A DNA stretch of 64,000 nt. Source: Ichthyenterobacterium magnum (GTDB lineage: Bacteria; Bacteroidota; Bacteroidia; Flavobacteriales; Flavobacteriaceae). Shown piece after piece: positions 9,273 to 18,389 of this stretch. The translations under genes were made by a program, and so were the position numbers. The DNA lies in assembly GCF_003610635.1 (NCBI RefSeq), contig NZ_RAQJ01000001.1, positions 62,001 to 126,000 on the forward strand, given 5' to 3'. Below the pieces are notes generated by a model that did not search any database, had not been told where the DNA came from, and saw only the letters and a program-made list of their open reading frames with translations. Position 1 is the first letter of the stretch. Each line of letters begins with the position of its first letter.

Positions 9273-9437
9273 CTATACAAAATTTAGGTTAGACTTCTTA
9301 ATAGAAAACTATTAAGCCCTAAACATTTTGAGGTCAAGTAGTATTACGTTAAATCACAAAGGCGATTTAAATATAGTAAAATACATTGATAATCAAATCT
9401 ATAAACAGAAAGTATTTATTTTAAAACAAGGCAGAGT

Positions 9438-10421
9438 TTAGATAAAGCTATCCCAAGTTACTTTTAAACCTTCTCTAACGGTAAACTGAGGCTGGTAGCC
9501 TAAAAGATGTTCTGCTTTAGATATATTAGCTAAAGAATCGCGTACATCACCTTGTCGTTCTGGACCATAATTAGCAGCTAGGCTTGAACCGGCAGCATCT
9601 TTTAAAGCATTCCACAGGTAATTTACACTTATACGCTCACCACAGGCAATATTAAACACCTGATTACTAGCCGCTTTTGATGCAAAAAAACCTTTTACAT
9701 TGGCTTGAATTGCATTATCTACAAAAGTAAAGTCCCTAGTTTGCTCGCCATCACCATTAATCTTTGGTGGTATATTATCTTTTAAAGCTTGCATAAACAA
9801 CGGAATAACCGCAGCATATGCACCATCTGGACTTTGTTTTGGCCCAAAAATATTAAAATAGCGTAAGCCTATAACATCAGTATTGTAAGTTTTACCAAAT
9901 ACATCAGCATACAATTCGTTAACGTATTTTGTGACGGCATAAGGTGATAATGGATGCCCTATATTTTCTTCAACTTTAGGAAGCGTTTTACTATCTCCAT
10001 AAGTAGAACTTGATGCAGCATAAACCATACGTTTAACCGTTTTTGATTCCTTTAAAGCAATCATCATATTTAAAAATCCTGAAATATTTACAGCATTTGT
10101 AGTCGCTGGATCGTTAATGGATCGTGGTACTGATCCAAGTGCCGCTTGGTGAGACACATAGTCTATTCCATCTATAGCTTTAACACAGGTTTCATAATCT
10201 CTTATATCGCCTTCTAATAACTCAAAAGATGGATTGCTTGCAAATGCCTCTAAATTCTCACGATGACCATTAGAAAAATTATCTAGCACTCTTACTTTTT
10301 TAGCATTATACTTTAATAAGTATTCTACAAGGTTAGAGCCTATAAAACCTCCACCACCTGTAACTAGAAAAGACAGCTTACTTAAATCGTTTGTATCGTG
10401 ATATATATTAGTGTACATCAT
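9438..10421 (-). CDS. tviC: UDP-N-acetylglucosaminuronate/UDP-GlcNAc 4-epimerase (TviC/WbpP-like)
   Basis: The 327-residue SDR has the NAD loop GGGGFIG (22-28) and the catalytic YAVTK (Y161, K165). The segment HQAALGSVPRSINDP (91-105) is diagnostic of the TviC/WbpP/VipB group, which interconverts UDP-GlcNAc(A) and UDP-GalNAc(A). It overlaps the dehydrogenase gene by 4 bp (ATGA at 10418-10421), so the two act as a pair. Together they should supply UDP-N-acetylgalactosaminuronic acid, as in the Vi capsule of Salmonella. The start chosen is the first of two ATGs, four codons apart. Confidence 0.87.
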   Translation of the reverse strand: MMYTNIYHDTNDLSKLSFLVTGGGGFIGSNLVEYLLKYNAKKVRVLDNFSNGHRENLEAFASNPSFELLEGDIRDYETCVKAIDGIDYVSHQAALGSVPRSINDPATTNAVNISGFLNMMIALKESKTVKRMVYAASSSTYGDSKTLPKVEENIGHPLSPYAVTKYVNELYADVFGKTYNTDVIGLRYFNIFGPKQSPDGAYAAVIPLFMQALKDNIPPKINGDGEQTRDFTFVDNAIQANVKGFFASKAASNQVFNIACGERISVNYLWNALKDAAGSSLAANYGPERQGDVRDSLANISKAEHLLGYQPQFTVREGLKVTWDSFI

Positions 10422-11710
10422 AATCTTGCATCTACTATCTGCTTTGGAAATAAAGACTTGACATCAAAAATAACACCATCTGCAGATTTTAATTGTTTTA
10501 AATCGAGTGTTAAAAATTCTTTATGAGATACAGCCAACACAATAGCTTCATATGAAGTTTCTAACGCAGCGGCTTTAGTTAATAATTCTAATCCATACTC
10601 GTGGCTTACTTCTTCTTTTGAAGCCCATGGATCGTAAACAGTTACATCAACATGATAGGCTTGAAACTCCCTTATAATATCTATTACTCTTGAGTTTCGA
10701 ATATCTGGACAGTTTTCTTTAAACGTAATACCCAATACTAAAGCTTTTGCGCCTTTTATCGTTGCTCCCTTTTTTATCATCATCTTAACGGTTTCCTGAG
10801 CAACATAACTTCCCATACTGTCGTTCATTTTTCGTCCTGCTAAAATAATTTCTGGATTATATCCAGATTCAATAGCTTTTTGTGCTAAATAATAAGGGTC
10901 TACACCTATACAATGCCCACCAACAAGCCCTGGTGTAAAATTAATGAAATTCCATTTGGTGCCTGCTGCCTCTAAAACGGCTTTGGTGTCAATATCTAAA
11001 AGACGAAATATTTTTGAAAGCTCATTAACAAAAGCAATATTAATATCACGTTGTGAATTCTCGATAACCTTGGCTGCTTCTGCAACTTTTATGGATGGTG
11101 CTTTATGCGTTCCTGCGGTTATTATAGACTTATATAAATGATCTACTCTATCTGCTATTTCTGGTGTAGAGCCAGAGGTTACTTTTAGTATTTTAGTAAC
11201 TGTATGTTTTTTATCACCTGGATTAATTCGTTCTGGAGAATATCCAGCAAAAAAATCAATATTAAATTTTAACCCCGATTCTGCCTCAAGAATAGGCACA
11301 CATATATCTTCTGTAACACCAGGATATACTGTAGATTCATAAATAACAATATCACCTTGCTTTAAAACTCGACCAACATTTTCACTAGACTTAATTAAAG
11401 GGGTGAATATGGGTTTATTTAAAGCATCTGTAGGTGTTGGCACTGTAACAATGTAAATGTTAGAGTCTGCAATATCACTAGAAGAGTTAGAAATAAATAA
11501 ACCTTGATCTGCATCAGTAGTATTAACCAAAACAGCTTTTAAATTATCATCTTCAACTTCTAAGGTCTGGTCTATACCTTGTTTTAACTCATCAATACGC
11601 TTTTGATTGATATCAAAACCAACAACATGAAACTTTTTTGCAAACTCTACTGCTAAGGGCAAACCTACATACCCTAAGCCTATGATTGTAATTTTATCTT
11701 TTTTAGCCAT
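10418..11710 (-). CDS. tviB: UDP-N-acetylglucosamine 6-dehydrogenase (TviB/WbpO-like)
   Basis: The 430-residue nucleotide-sugar dehydrogenase oxidises C6 of UDP-GlcNAc (or UDP-GalNAc) to the uronic acid with two NAD+. Visible features are GLGYVG (11-16) for NAD binding, TVPTP, and YESTVYPG. The catalytic cysteine lies in GGHCIGVDPYYL (C277), a form typical of the TviB/WbpO group rather than of UDP-glucose dehydrogenase. It sits between the sugar transferase (stop and start abut) and tviC. The product would give the exported glycan a negative charge. Confidence 0.92.
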   Translation of the reverse strand: MAKKDKITIIGLGYVGLPLAVEFAKKFHVVGFDINQKRIDELKQGIDQTLEVEDDNLKAVLVNTTDADQGLFISNSSSDIADSNIYIVTVPTPTDALNKPIFTPLIKSSENVGRVLKQGDIVIYESTVYPGVTEDICVPILEAESGLKFNIDFFAGYSPERINPGDKKHTVTKILKVTSGSTPEIADRVDHLYKSIITAGTHKAPSIKVAEAAKVIENSQRDINIAFVNELSKIFRLLDIDTKAVLEAAGTKWNFINFTPGLVGGHCIGVDPYYLAQKAIESGYNPEIILAGRKMNDSMGSYVAQETVKMMIKKGATIKGAKALVLGITFKENCPDIRNSRVIDIIREFQAYHVDVTVYDPWASKEEVSHEYGLELLTKAAALETSYEAIVLAVSHKEFLTLDLKQLKSADGVIFDVKSLFPKQIVDARL

Positions 11711-12298
11711 TTAATTAACTATCGATTTAAGTATATACTTCAAATCTAAATAAAAACTCCAATTCTGCACATATTTTTTATTGATTTCAACCTTATCTGT
11801 CCAAATAATCGTTCTATTGTATGTTTCAGGGTCAAGTTGTTGTGATAAAATATACTCTTCATCCTTATATTTTAAGGTTGCTGGTCCTGTTATACCAGGT
11901 TTCACTTTTAAAATCACTCTATCTTGTCCTTTAAGGATATCTGCAAAGCCTTGCAAATCTGGTCGTGGTCCAACAAAACTCATGTCACCAAGAATAACAT
12001 TAAATAATTGAGGTAATTCATCCAACTTAGAAGTTCTTAAAAAGTACCCAATAGTAGTTGCTCTAGATGCTAAGGTCCCCAATAGATGTTTGCCTTTTTT
12101 TAAAGTTCTAATTTTTAAAATCTTGAAAAGCTTTCCATGTTGTCCAACTCTAGTTTGCATAAATAAACCAAACTGTCTTGTATCTAGTGTTGCTATAAAA
12201 ACAAGTAGAAAAATAGGCAGCAACAATAGTGGCAAAAGTAAAAGGCTCAAAACCAAATCAAATGTTCTTTTTAAGCTGAGTTCCTTAGAAGTAATCAA
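11711..12298 (-). CDS. Initiating sugar-1-phosphate transferase (PglC/WcaJ-type, short form)
   Basis: The 195-residue protein is a monotopic phosphoglycosyl transferase that puts the first sugar phosphate on undecaprenyl phosphate. It has one N-terminal hydrophobic re-entrant segment (about residues 10-35), then KIRTL, DELPQLFNVILGDMSFVGPRP and PGITG. The DE pair of DELPQL corresponds to the catalytic dyad region of the family. It is the short PglC-like form without the extra N-terminal helices of WcaJ. It lies between wzc and tviB with almost no spacing, a usual place for the priming enzyme. Confidence 0.93.
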   Translation of the reverse strand: MITSKELSLKRTFDLVLSLLLLPLLLLPIFLLVFIATLDTRQFGLFMQTRVGQHGKLFKILKIRTLKKGKHLLGTLASRATTIGYFLRTSKLDELPQLFNVILGDMSFVGPRPDLQGFADILKGQDRVILKVKPGITGPATLKYKDEEYILSQQLDPETYNRTIIWTDKVEINKKYVQNWSFYLDLKYILKSIVN

Positions 12299-12299
12299 A

Positions 12300-14792
12300 T
12301 TACAAACGTTTTAAAAAGCGTCTTAAACGGTATAGTATTGAAGGTTTTTCATCGGTTTCATGGTAAGCACTACCGTAAGTACCGTAGCCATAACCGTAGC
12401 CATAACCATAGCCGTAGCCATAACCATAACCGTAATTATGGTTTGTTTTGTGTTTGTAAAAGTTAAGCACAAAGCTTATGTTTTTTACTTCTCCAATTTT
12501 ATGTTTTGCATTGATGAGTGATAACATGCCTTTTTTTGTATAATCCAAACGCACCATAAATATGGATGCATCTGCATATTGAGTTAACTCTAAGGCATCT
12601 GTAACCAAACCTAAAGGTGGTGTATCAAGAACAATCATATCATAAGTTTGACGAAGTTTGTCAATAAGTGTTTTCATAGATGCTCCCATTAATAACTCAG
12701 ATGGGTTAGGCGGTACTGGTCCAGATGGAATGATATCAAGATTTTCAATATGAGCTTTATATTTAATTGTTTCTAAATCACTTTCTCCTATCAAATAATT
12801 AACAACGCCTTTATCATTACCTATATTAAAATCTCCAAATATTTTTGGTTTACGTAAATCGAGTCCTAATAGAATTGTTTTTTTACCCGAAAGTGCATAT
12901 ACTGTAGCTATGTTTATCGAACAAAATGTTTTACCTTCTCCACTAACAGACGAAGTTATCATTAAGGTACGTCCTAAACCATCTTGAGCTTGCTTTTTAT
13001 AAATAAACTGCAAACTAGAACGTATAGATCTAAATGATTCTGAAACGGCAGACTTTGGTTTCTCATAAACAACTAAATTGTTTTTATAATTATACTTACC
13101 AACTAAACCGAGAATTGGTATTTTAGATAAGCGTTCTACTTCATCAGACCCATGAATGGTATTGTCTAATAAGAAAATAACAAAAATCATAAACAAAGGC
13201 GCAAAAAATCCTATCATAAGCGCCATCATATAATTAAGGCTCTTGTTAGGACCAATCAATCCGCCACCAATATCTTTAGCCTCGTCAATGGCCACAATAT
13301 CAGATACATTTGCTGCCTTTACAATTGCAGCTTCACTACGTTTAGCTAAAAACACATCATAGGCCTCTTGGCTTATATTCATTTGGCGCTGTATTTTTAA
13401 ATACTCTTGTTGTTCTTCTGGCAAATCAGTTAATTGAGCTTCAAGCTTATAAATGTTTGCATTAATTGTACTTAATAATTGGCGTATGGTTTTTTTAGTA
13501 CCATCTAACACTTCTAATAACACATTTTTTTCAGATTCAATTTTTCTATCAATATCCTTAAAAAGCACATTACCTTCTTTTACGGTATACTCTAAATTTT
13601 GACGCTCGATGGCTAAACCTGTTATTTTAGAAACACTAGATAAAATGTTACGCTCTTCTATACCTACTGAGGTTGGAGCTGCAATTTTTGTATAATCTGT
13701 TTTAGTTTTTAAATAGGTTTCTAACGAATTTAAATAATCTATTTTAGTGTTTTCAGCTTCTTTTTGTACGTCAAATTTTTTAAGTTTCGCAGTTACTAGC
13801 TTCATTTCTTGACTAACATCAAATATTTTATTCTGCTTTCTAAAAGCATTCATCTCATCAGTAGCACCTTTTAAATTCAAATTCACAGCATTTAAACTGC
13901 TATCAATAAATTTAATCGTATTTGAAGCATATAAATTTTTACGTTCTAATTCTGTTCTACTTAAAATTGCAGTAGTACAATTGAGGTAATCAACAATTTT
14001 AGCTTTATTATTACCAATAAGAGATAATTTTAAAACAGAGGACGATTGCTTAGAGAAAGGCTCAATCTTAATAGCGTTTTTATAAGCATTAACTATACCA
14101 TCAAAATTTGAAAACCGAATAAAAAACTCAGAATTAGGCAACACTTTTTTTCGCTCTCTTTTTGTTATCGTTCCAGAAAAGAATGAGAGTTCTATTGGCT
14201 GCCCAAATTGGTAAGTTTGTTTAAAAGCACCTTTTGGCACAGTTACGCTATATTTAGCTTTGTCTAAATACCGTTGAACTTGTCTGCTCCCAGACGAAAA
14301 ATTAAGAAACAACTCAAAATGGGTTTCATCTAAAAACCGGATTCCTATGGGTTGATTTAACAACTGTCCCTTTTCGGTATTTATAAGAACTTTAAAAGGA
14401 GCATCTTTGTATATATCTACTAATCGATATTTCCCTTGAACCAAAAAATTCATATAAGATTGTAAGGAGTCTACAACCTTTTCATTATGAGTTCTCGTTT
14501 TTATAGAAGTCATAATTTTTCCTGTCTTTCCAGAAACGCCACCCCAATTAAATGAAATACTTGTATTTGCAGTAAAAAATGGGTTTTGTTCACTCTCTAC
14601 AGTTATTAAAGAATCTAAACGATAAATATTTTGCTTTCTAATATTAACCCAATAGGCAACTATCAAAGCAACTCCTATACTTAATAAAACAAGCTTCCAT
14701 AGGTTTAAGACTTTAAATAAAAATCCCTTAAAGTCAAAAGTCATTCCTCTTGCTTCGTTAGCATCTATATCCTGAAAATCATAGTCTGACAT
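12300..14792 (-). CDS. wzc: Wzc-like polysaccharide co-polymerase with tyrosine autokinase domain
   Basis: The 830-residue protein combines a periplasmic chain-length domain between two membrane segments (about residues 30-50 and 510-535) with a cytoplasmic BY-kinase. The kinase has Walker A SGEGKT near residue 617, Walker A' LGLDLRKP near 644 and Walker B VLDTPP near 719. Coiled-coil sequence fills residues 290-480. The tail carries nine consecutive Tyr-Gly pairs plus two further tyrosines, replacing the usual loose tyrosine cluster that is autophosphorylated. It is followed immediately by the sugar transferase and preceded by wza (4 bp). It controls export and chain length through phosphorylation cycles. 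Confidence 0.93.
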   Translation of the reverse strand: MSDYDFQDIDANEARGMTFDFKGFLFKVLNLWKLVLLSIGVALIVAYWVNIRKQNIYRLDSLITVESEQNPFFTANTSISFNWGGVSGKTGKIMTSIKTRTHNEKVVDSLQSYMNFLVQGKYRLVDIYKDAPFKVLINTEKGQLLNQPIGIRFLDETHFELFLNFSSGSRQVQRYLDKAKYSVTVPKGAFKQTYQFGQPIELSFFSGTITKRERKKVLPNSEFFIRFSNFDGIVNAYKNAIKIEPFSKQSSSVLKLSLIGNNKAKIVDYLNCTTAILSRTELERKNLYASNTIKFIDSSLNAVNLNLKGATDEMNAFRKQNKIFDVSQEMKLVTAKLKKFDVQKEAENTKIDYLNSLETYLKTKTDYTKIAAPTSVGIEERNILSSVSKITGLAIERQNLEYTVKEGNVLFKDIDRKIESEKNVLLEVLDGTKKTIRQLLSTINANIYKLEAQLTDLPEEQQEYLKIQRQMNISQEAYDVFLAKRSEAAIVKAANVSDIVAIDEAKDIGGGLIGPNKSLNYMMALMIGFFAPLFMIFVIFLLDNTIHGSDEVERLSKIPILGLVGKYNYKNNLVVYEKPKSAVSESFRSIRSSLQFIYKKQAQDGLGRTLMITSSVSGEGKTFCSINIATVYALSGKKTILLGLDLRKPKIFGDFNIGNDKGVVNYLIGESDLETIKYKAHIENLDIIPSGPVPPNPSELLMGASMKTLIDKLRQTYDMIVLDTPPLGLVTDALELTQYADASIFMVRLDYTKKGMLSLINAKHKIGEVKNISFVLNFYKHKTNHNYGYGYGYGYGYGYGYGYGTYGSAYHETDEKPSILYRLRRFLKRL
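12381..12434 (-). repeat. Hexanucleotide GGYTAY repeat coding for (Tyr-Gly)9 in wzc
   Basis: Fifty-four bases consist of nine in-frame copies of a TAY-GGY unit, with synonymous C/T variation at third positions. They code for nine Tyr-Gly pairs. The unit is a multiple of three, so slippage would change tyrosine number without breaking the frame. Confidence 0.95.
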
Positions 14793-14796
14793 AATA

Positions 14797-15588
14797 CTAT
14801 CTGTTTATTAATAGAATAGTTGTGGTAATCAAACCTAAAACAGATACAATAGTACCCATAGTTTGCACAGCAGTTGTCCCGGTGCCTAAAGATTTTTGCT
14901 TTAGGGGTTTAACATAAATAATATCATTAGGTTGTATATAATAATAAGGTGAATTCATAACAGCAACATCGGTCATGTCTAAATGATGAATTTCTTGACC
15001 TTGTGGATATTGCCGGATTATTAATACATCTTTCTTATTACCTGTTACTGGAATTTCGCCAACATTAGCAATAGCTTCAAAAATATTAACGCGTTCTTGA
15101 AATATGGTTATAGTTCCTGGATTCCCAACCTCTCCATTAGCAGTAAACCTCAAACCAGCCAACTTAACTGTAATAAAAATATTTGCTGTTGCTTTAAATT
15201 GCTCTTCAAGAAGTTTCTCTTCAATCATCTTCTCGATTTCCTCTGTAGTAAAACCTAATACATTTAAAGTCCCTAATGTAGGTACTCTAATATTACCGTG
15301 TAAATCAACAGTAAAGCCATCAAAATATGCACGTTCTTCACTAGAGGCATTTAAATTACCTTCGCCAACTGGATTAAAAATTGACACATTATCTTGATCT
15401 AAAACTTTTACTCTAATATTTAATATATCGTTAATTTGAACACGATATGCTTTTTGTTGCTCAACGAGAACTTGTGTAGAATCTAAAGCCTTTCCTTTGT
15501 TTTGTAAATAAAGCGTATCCTTATAAGGAATACAAGAGGTTAATAATACACTTATTACCAATACTGTAACCAATAAAATGCTTTTCAT
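14797..15588 (-). CDS. wza: Wza-like polysaccharide export lipoprotein
   Basis: The 263-residue protein has a lipoprotein signal (MKSILLVTVLV, lipobox LLTSC with the lipid-bearing cysteine at C19). A polysaccharide export domain follows (YRVQINDILNIRV, residues 48-60, and VDLHGNIRVPTLG), then SLBB-type strands (RFTANGEVGNPG). A hydrophobic C-terminal segment (TIVSVLGLITTTILLI) may form the outer-membrane helix barrel as in Wza. It is the first gene of the 15-kb minus-strand locus and has the best promoter of the region 22 bp upstream. It lies 4 bp before wzc. Confidence 0.92.
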   Translation of the reverse strand: MKSILLVTVLVISVLLTSCIPYKDTLYLQNKGKALDSTQVLVEQQKAYRVQINDILNIRVKVLDQDNVSIFNPVGEGNLNASSEERAYFDGFTVDLHGNIRVPTLGTLNVLGFTTEEIEKMIEEKLLEEQFKATANIFITVKLAGLRFTANGEVGNPGTITIFQERVNIFEAIANVGEIPVTGNKKDVLIIRQYPQGQEIHHLDMTDVAVMNSPYYYIQPNDIIYVKPLKQKSLGTGTTAVQTMGTIVSVLGLITTTILLINR

Positions 15589-15609
15589 ATTAAGGCGCTT
15601 GTTGCTTCA

Positions 15610-15638
15610 CAAATATAGTTTATCACTAGGAATATCAA
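15610..15638 (-). promoter_or_regulatory. Bacteroidota-type promoter of the polysaccharide locus
   Basis: On the minus strand TTG (15638-15636) is followed after 18 bp by TATATTTG (15617-15610). This matches the Bacteroidota sigma-A form (TTG about -33, TAnnTTTG about -7) and leaves a leader of about 20 bases before the wza ATG. Confidence 0.65.
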
Positions 15639-15688
15639 AACTATTATCTATTTTTTTGGTTTATTTACGTTATTTGTAAAAAAACACT

Positions 15689-17557
15689 TTGAACTACCTT
15701 ACTGTCGAAAATATTTCAAAAGCTTATGGCGAATTAGAACTCTTCTCTAATTTATCATTTAGCATTCATAAAGATGATAAAATTGCCTTTGTTGCAAAAA
15801 ATGGAAGTGGCAAAACCTCTATACTAAATATCTTATCTGGAAAAGACACTCCAGATGCAGGACAAATTGTTATGCGTAATGGTTTACGCATTGCTTTTTT
15901 ATCACAATCTCCAGATTTTGATAAAAACTTAACCATAGAATCTGCAATATTCAATTCAGACTTACCTATACTGAAAATTATTGGTGATTACGAAAAAGCA
16001 TTACAAAATCCAGAAGATGAAGATGCTTATCAAAAAGCATTTGAACAAATGGAGGTTCATAATGCTTGGGAATTTGAACTTCAGTTTAAACAAATTCTTT
16101 TTCAGCTTAAACTAGATCAACTAGACCAAAAAATAAGCACAATGTCTGGTGGACAAATTAAACGCTTGGCATTAGCCCAAGTATTAATTAGCAATCCCGA
16201 TCTATTAGTTTTAGATGAGCCTACCAATCATCTTGACTTAGAAATGATCGAATGGTTAGAACAATATTTTGCTAAAGCAAAGTTTACTTTGTTTATGGTA
16301 ACTCACGACCGCTATTTTCTAGAACGAGTCTGCAATGAAATTATTGAACTTGACCATGGCAAGCTATATACTTACAAAGGAAATTACAGCTATTACCTAG
16401 AAAATAAAGAAGCCCGCATTACACAAGAGCAAGTAGAAACCGGTAAAGCCAAACAACTCTTTAAAAAAGAATTAGAGTGGATGCGACGCCAACCTAAAGC
16501 GCGTACCACAAAATCAAAATCTCGTATTGATGATTTCTCAGATATAAAAAAACGTGCTCATAAACGCAGAAATGACCATAAAATCGAGCTTGAGATTAAT
16601 ATGGAACGTCTTGGCAGCAAGATTGTCGAGTTTCATAAAGTATCAAAAGCATTTAAAGACAAAAGCATTTTAAATGCTTTTGAATATGTGTTTAAAAAAG
16701 GTGAACGTATTGGTATTATTGGAAAAAACGGAACTGGAAAATCCACTTTTCTTAATATGCTTACCCAAAATATCCAACCCGATTCTGGCAAAGTCATTAT
16801 TGGCGACACAGTAAAATTTGGCTATTACACGCAAGGCGGCATTAAAATAAAACCGCAACAAAAGGTCATTGAAGTTATTAAAGAGTTTGGTGAGTACATT
16901 CCGTTAACAAAAGGGCGACAAATAAGTGCAAAACAACTTTTAGAACGTTTTTTATTTGACGGAAAAAAGCAACACGATTATGTTGAAAAACTAAGTGGTG
17001 GCGAGCAAAAACGCTTATATCTATGTACCGTTTTAATTCAAAATCCAAATTTTTTAATTTTAGATGAACCTACTAACGACCTCGACATTGTAACACTTAA
17101 TATTCTTGAAGATTTCTTACTCGATTTCCCTGGTTGTCTTTTAGTTGTTTCGCATGACCGTTACTTTATGGACAAAATTGTAGATCATCTATTTGTATTT
17201 AAAGGTCAAGGTGAAGTTCAAGATTTTCCTGGTAATTATTCAGATTACAGAACTTATGAAGCTTCTGTTCTGCCTGTAAGTAAAACTAAAGATGACGTCG
17301 TTAATAACTCTGAAGAAAAAAATAAAACTAATAAAGCTGAAAAACTATCTTACAACGAACAAAAGGAATACAAAAACCTTGAAAGCAAAATAAGAGCTTT
17401 AGAGTTTGATAAAAAAGCCCTTGAAGAACAATTTAATGATACTACATTAACTCAAGATGAGATAACAAAACTATCAGATAAACTTCAGCAAGTAATTAAT
17501 GACATTGAAACTAAAGAAATGCGCTGGTTTGAACTTTCAGAAAAATTTGAATCTTAG
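15689..17557 (+). CDS. ABC-F family ATPase (Uup-like), soluble
   Basis: The 622-residue protein has two ATP-binding cassettes and no membrane segment, the ABC-F pattern of ribosome-acting proteins. Cassette 1 has Walker A KNGSGKTS (37-44), signature SGGQIKR (about 153-160) and Walker B LLVLDEPTNHLD. Cassette 2 has GKNGTGKST (about 346-355), LSGGEQKR and LILDEPTNDLD. The linker is lysine/arginine-rich and the C-terminal 80 residues form a coiled coil, as in Uup. The first Walker A reads AKNGSGKT instead of the usual GxNGxGKS/T, with alanine for glycine. The start is TTG; no ATG lies nearby in frame. It is divergent from wza, 100 bp away. Confidence 0.92.
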   Translation: MNYLTVENISKAYGELELFSNLSFSIHKDDKIAFVAKNGSGKTSILNILSGKDTPDAGQIVMRNGLRIAFLSQSPDFDKNLTIESAIFNSDLPILKIIGDYEKALQNPEDEDAYQKAFEQMEVHNAWEFELQFKQILFQLKLDQLDQKISTMSGGQIKRLALAQVLISNPDLLVLDEPTNHLDLEMIEWLEQYFAKAKFTLFMVTHDRYFLERVCNEIIELDHGKLYTYKGNYSYYLENKEARITQEQVETGKAKQLFKKELEWMRRQPKARTTKSKSRIDDFSDIKKRAHKRRNDHKIELEINMERLGSKIVEFHKVSKAFKDKSILNAFEYVFKKGERIGIIGKNGTGKSTFLNMLTQNIQPDSGKVIIGDTVKFGYYTQGGIKIKPQQKVIEVIKEFGEYIPLTKGRQISAKQLLERFLFDGKKQHDYVEKLSGGEQKRLYLCTVLIQNPNFLILDEPTNDLDIVTLNILEDFLLDFPGCLLVVSHDRYFMDKIVDHLFVFKGQGEVQDFPGNYSDYRTYEASVLPVSKTKDDVVNNSEEKNKTNKAEKLSYNEQKEYKNLESKIRALEFDKKALEEQFNDTTLTQDEITKLSDKLQQVINDIETKEMRWFELSEKFES

Positions 17558-17561
17558 TCAC

Positions 17562-18314
17562 GTGTATCAAATTATTGAATATATAAAGTTTCTTTTTAAA
17601 TCTACAAATCAGCATGGTGTGCATTCGCCTTTTGTATATCATCTAATCACTAAATGCTTTTATGACAAATACAATTACCCTGAATATTCAGCTTTAAAAA
17701 AATACCGAGAAGCACTTTACAAAAATCATAAAACTATTACCGTTAATGACACTGGAGCAGGCAGCAGAACATTTAAGTCTAACTCAAGAAAAATATCACA
17801 GATTGCTAAAACAGCAGGAACATCGTCTAAAAGAGTTAGATTACTGTATCGCTTAGTTAACTATCTATCTATTAAACAGATATTAGAGCTAGGTACATCG
17901 GTAGGTTTAGGTACTTCGGCTTTAAGGTATGGCAAAAAAGTGATAACCATTGAAGCCTGTCAAGAAACCTCTAATGTTGCTCAACAAAATCTTAACTCTA
18001 ATACCATAGATTTTAGAGTTAATACTTTTGAGAAAGAACTACCTTTATTAAAAGATAAAATTTTTGATTTAGTCTTTATTGATGGCAATCATCAAAAAGA
18101 AGCTACTTTAAGTTACTTTAATCAATTAATAGAACAAACCCATAACGACTCAGTGTTTATTTTTGACGATATACATTGGTCAAAAGAAATGGCAGAAGCT
18201 TGGGAAATTATTAAACAACACCACAAAGTAACACTAACAATTGATACGTTTTTTTGGGGATTTGTATTCTTTCGTAAAGAGCAAGCAAAAGAACATTTTA
18301 TAGTTAGAGTATAA
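17562..18314 (+). CDS. Class I SAM-dependent methyltransferase (O-methyltransferase-like)
   Basis: The protein (about 250 residues) has motif I LELGTSVGLGTSALR and LVFIDGNHQKEATLSYF, like catechol-type O-methyltransferases; the substrate is unknown. I place the start at the GTG at 17562, four bases after the ABC-F stop. There the product begins MYQIIEYIKFLFKSTNQHG, the conserved family opening. An ATG at 17499 is in frame but would overlap the ABC-F gene by 59 bases and adds an unconserved lysine-rich leader. The KSTNQHGVHSPFVY opening is one I associate with flavobacterial homologues. It is probably co-transcribed with the ABC-F gene. Confidence 0.82.
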   Translation: MYQIIEYIKFLFKSTNQHGVHSPFVYHLITKCFYDKYNYPEYSALKKYREALYKNHKTITVNDTGAGSRTFKSNSRKISQIAKTAGTSSKRVRLLYRLVNYLSIKQILELGTSVGLGTSALRYGKKVITIEACQETSNVAQQNLNSNTIDFRVNTFEKELPLLKDKIFDLVFIDGNHQKEATLSYFNQLIEQTHNDSVFIFDDIHWSKEMAEAWEIIKQHHKVTLTIDTFFWGFVFFRKEQAKEHFIVRV

Positions 18315-18349
18315 TATAGAATTTGAAACTGTTCAAAATTCATTTTAAA

Positions 18350-18382
18350 AACTTTTAACTTTTAACTTTTAACTTTTAACTT
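18350..18382 (+). repeat. 7-bp tandem array, unit AACTTTT
   Basis: Four exact units (18350-18377) plus a five-base partial unit lie between the methyltransferase and the cobalamin adenosyltransferase gene. They end 7 bases before the ATG at 18390. It is the first of four 7-bp-period arrays in the window. Confidence 0.95.
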
Positions 18383-18389
18383 GCATAAC

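Noticed and set aside
15104-15397. A 97-codon open frame opposite wza
   Set aside because: It is a shadow of the wza coding sequence without start context or recognisable domain.
15689-17557. Antibiotic-resistance ABC-F protein
   Set aside because: The linker and C-terminal coiled coil resemble housekeeping Uup-like proteins; no feature specific to resistance types is seen.
17499-17561. Upstream ATG for the methyltransferase after the ABC-F gene
   Set aside because: It overlaps the ABC-F gene and adds an unconserved lysine-rich leader; the GTG at 17562 gives the usual family start.
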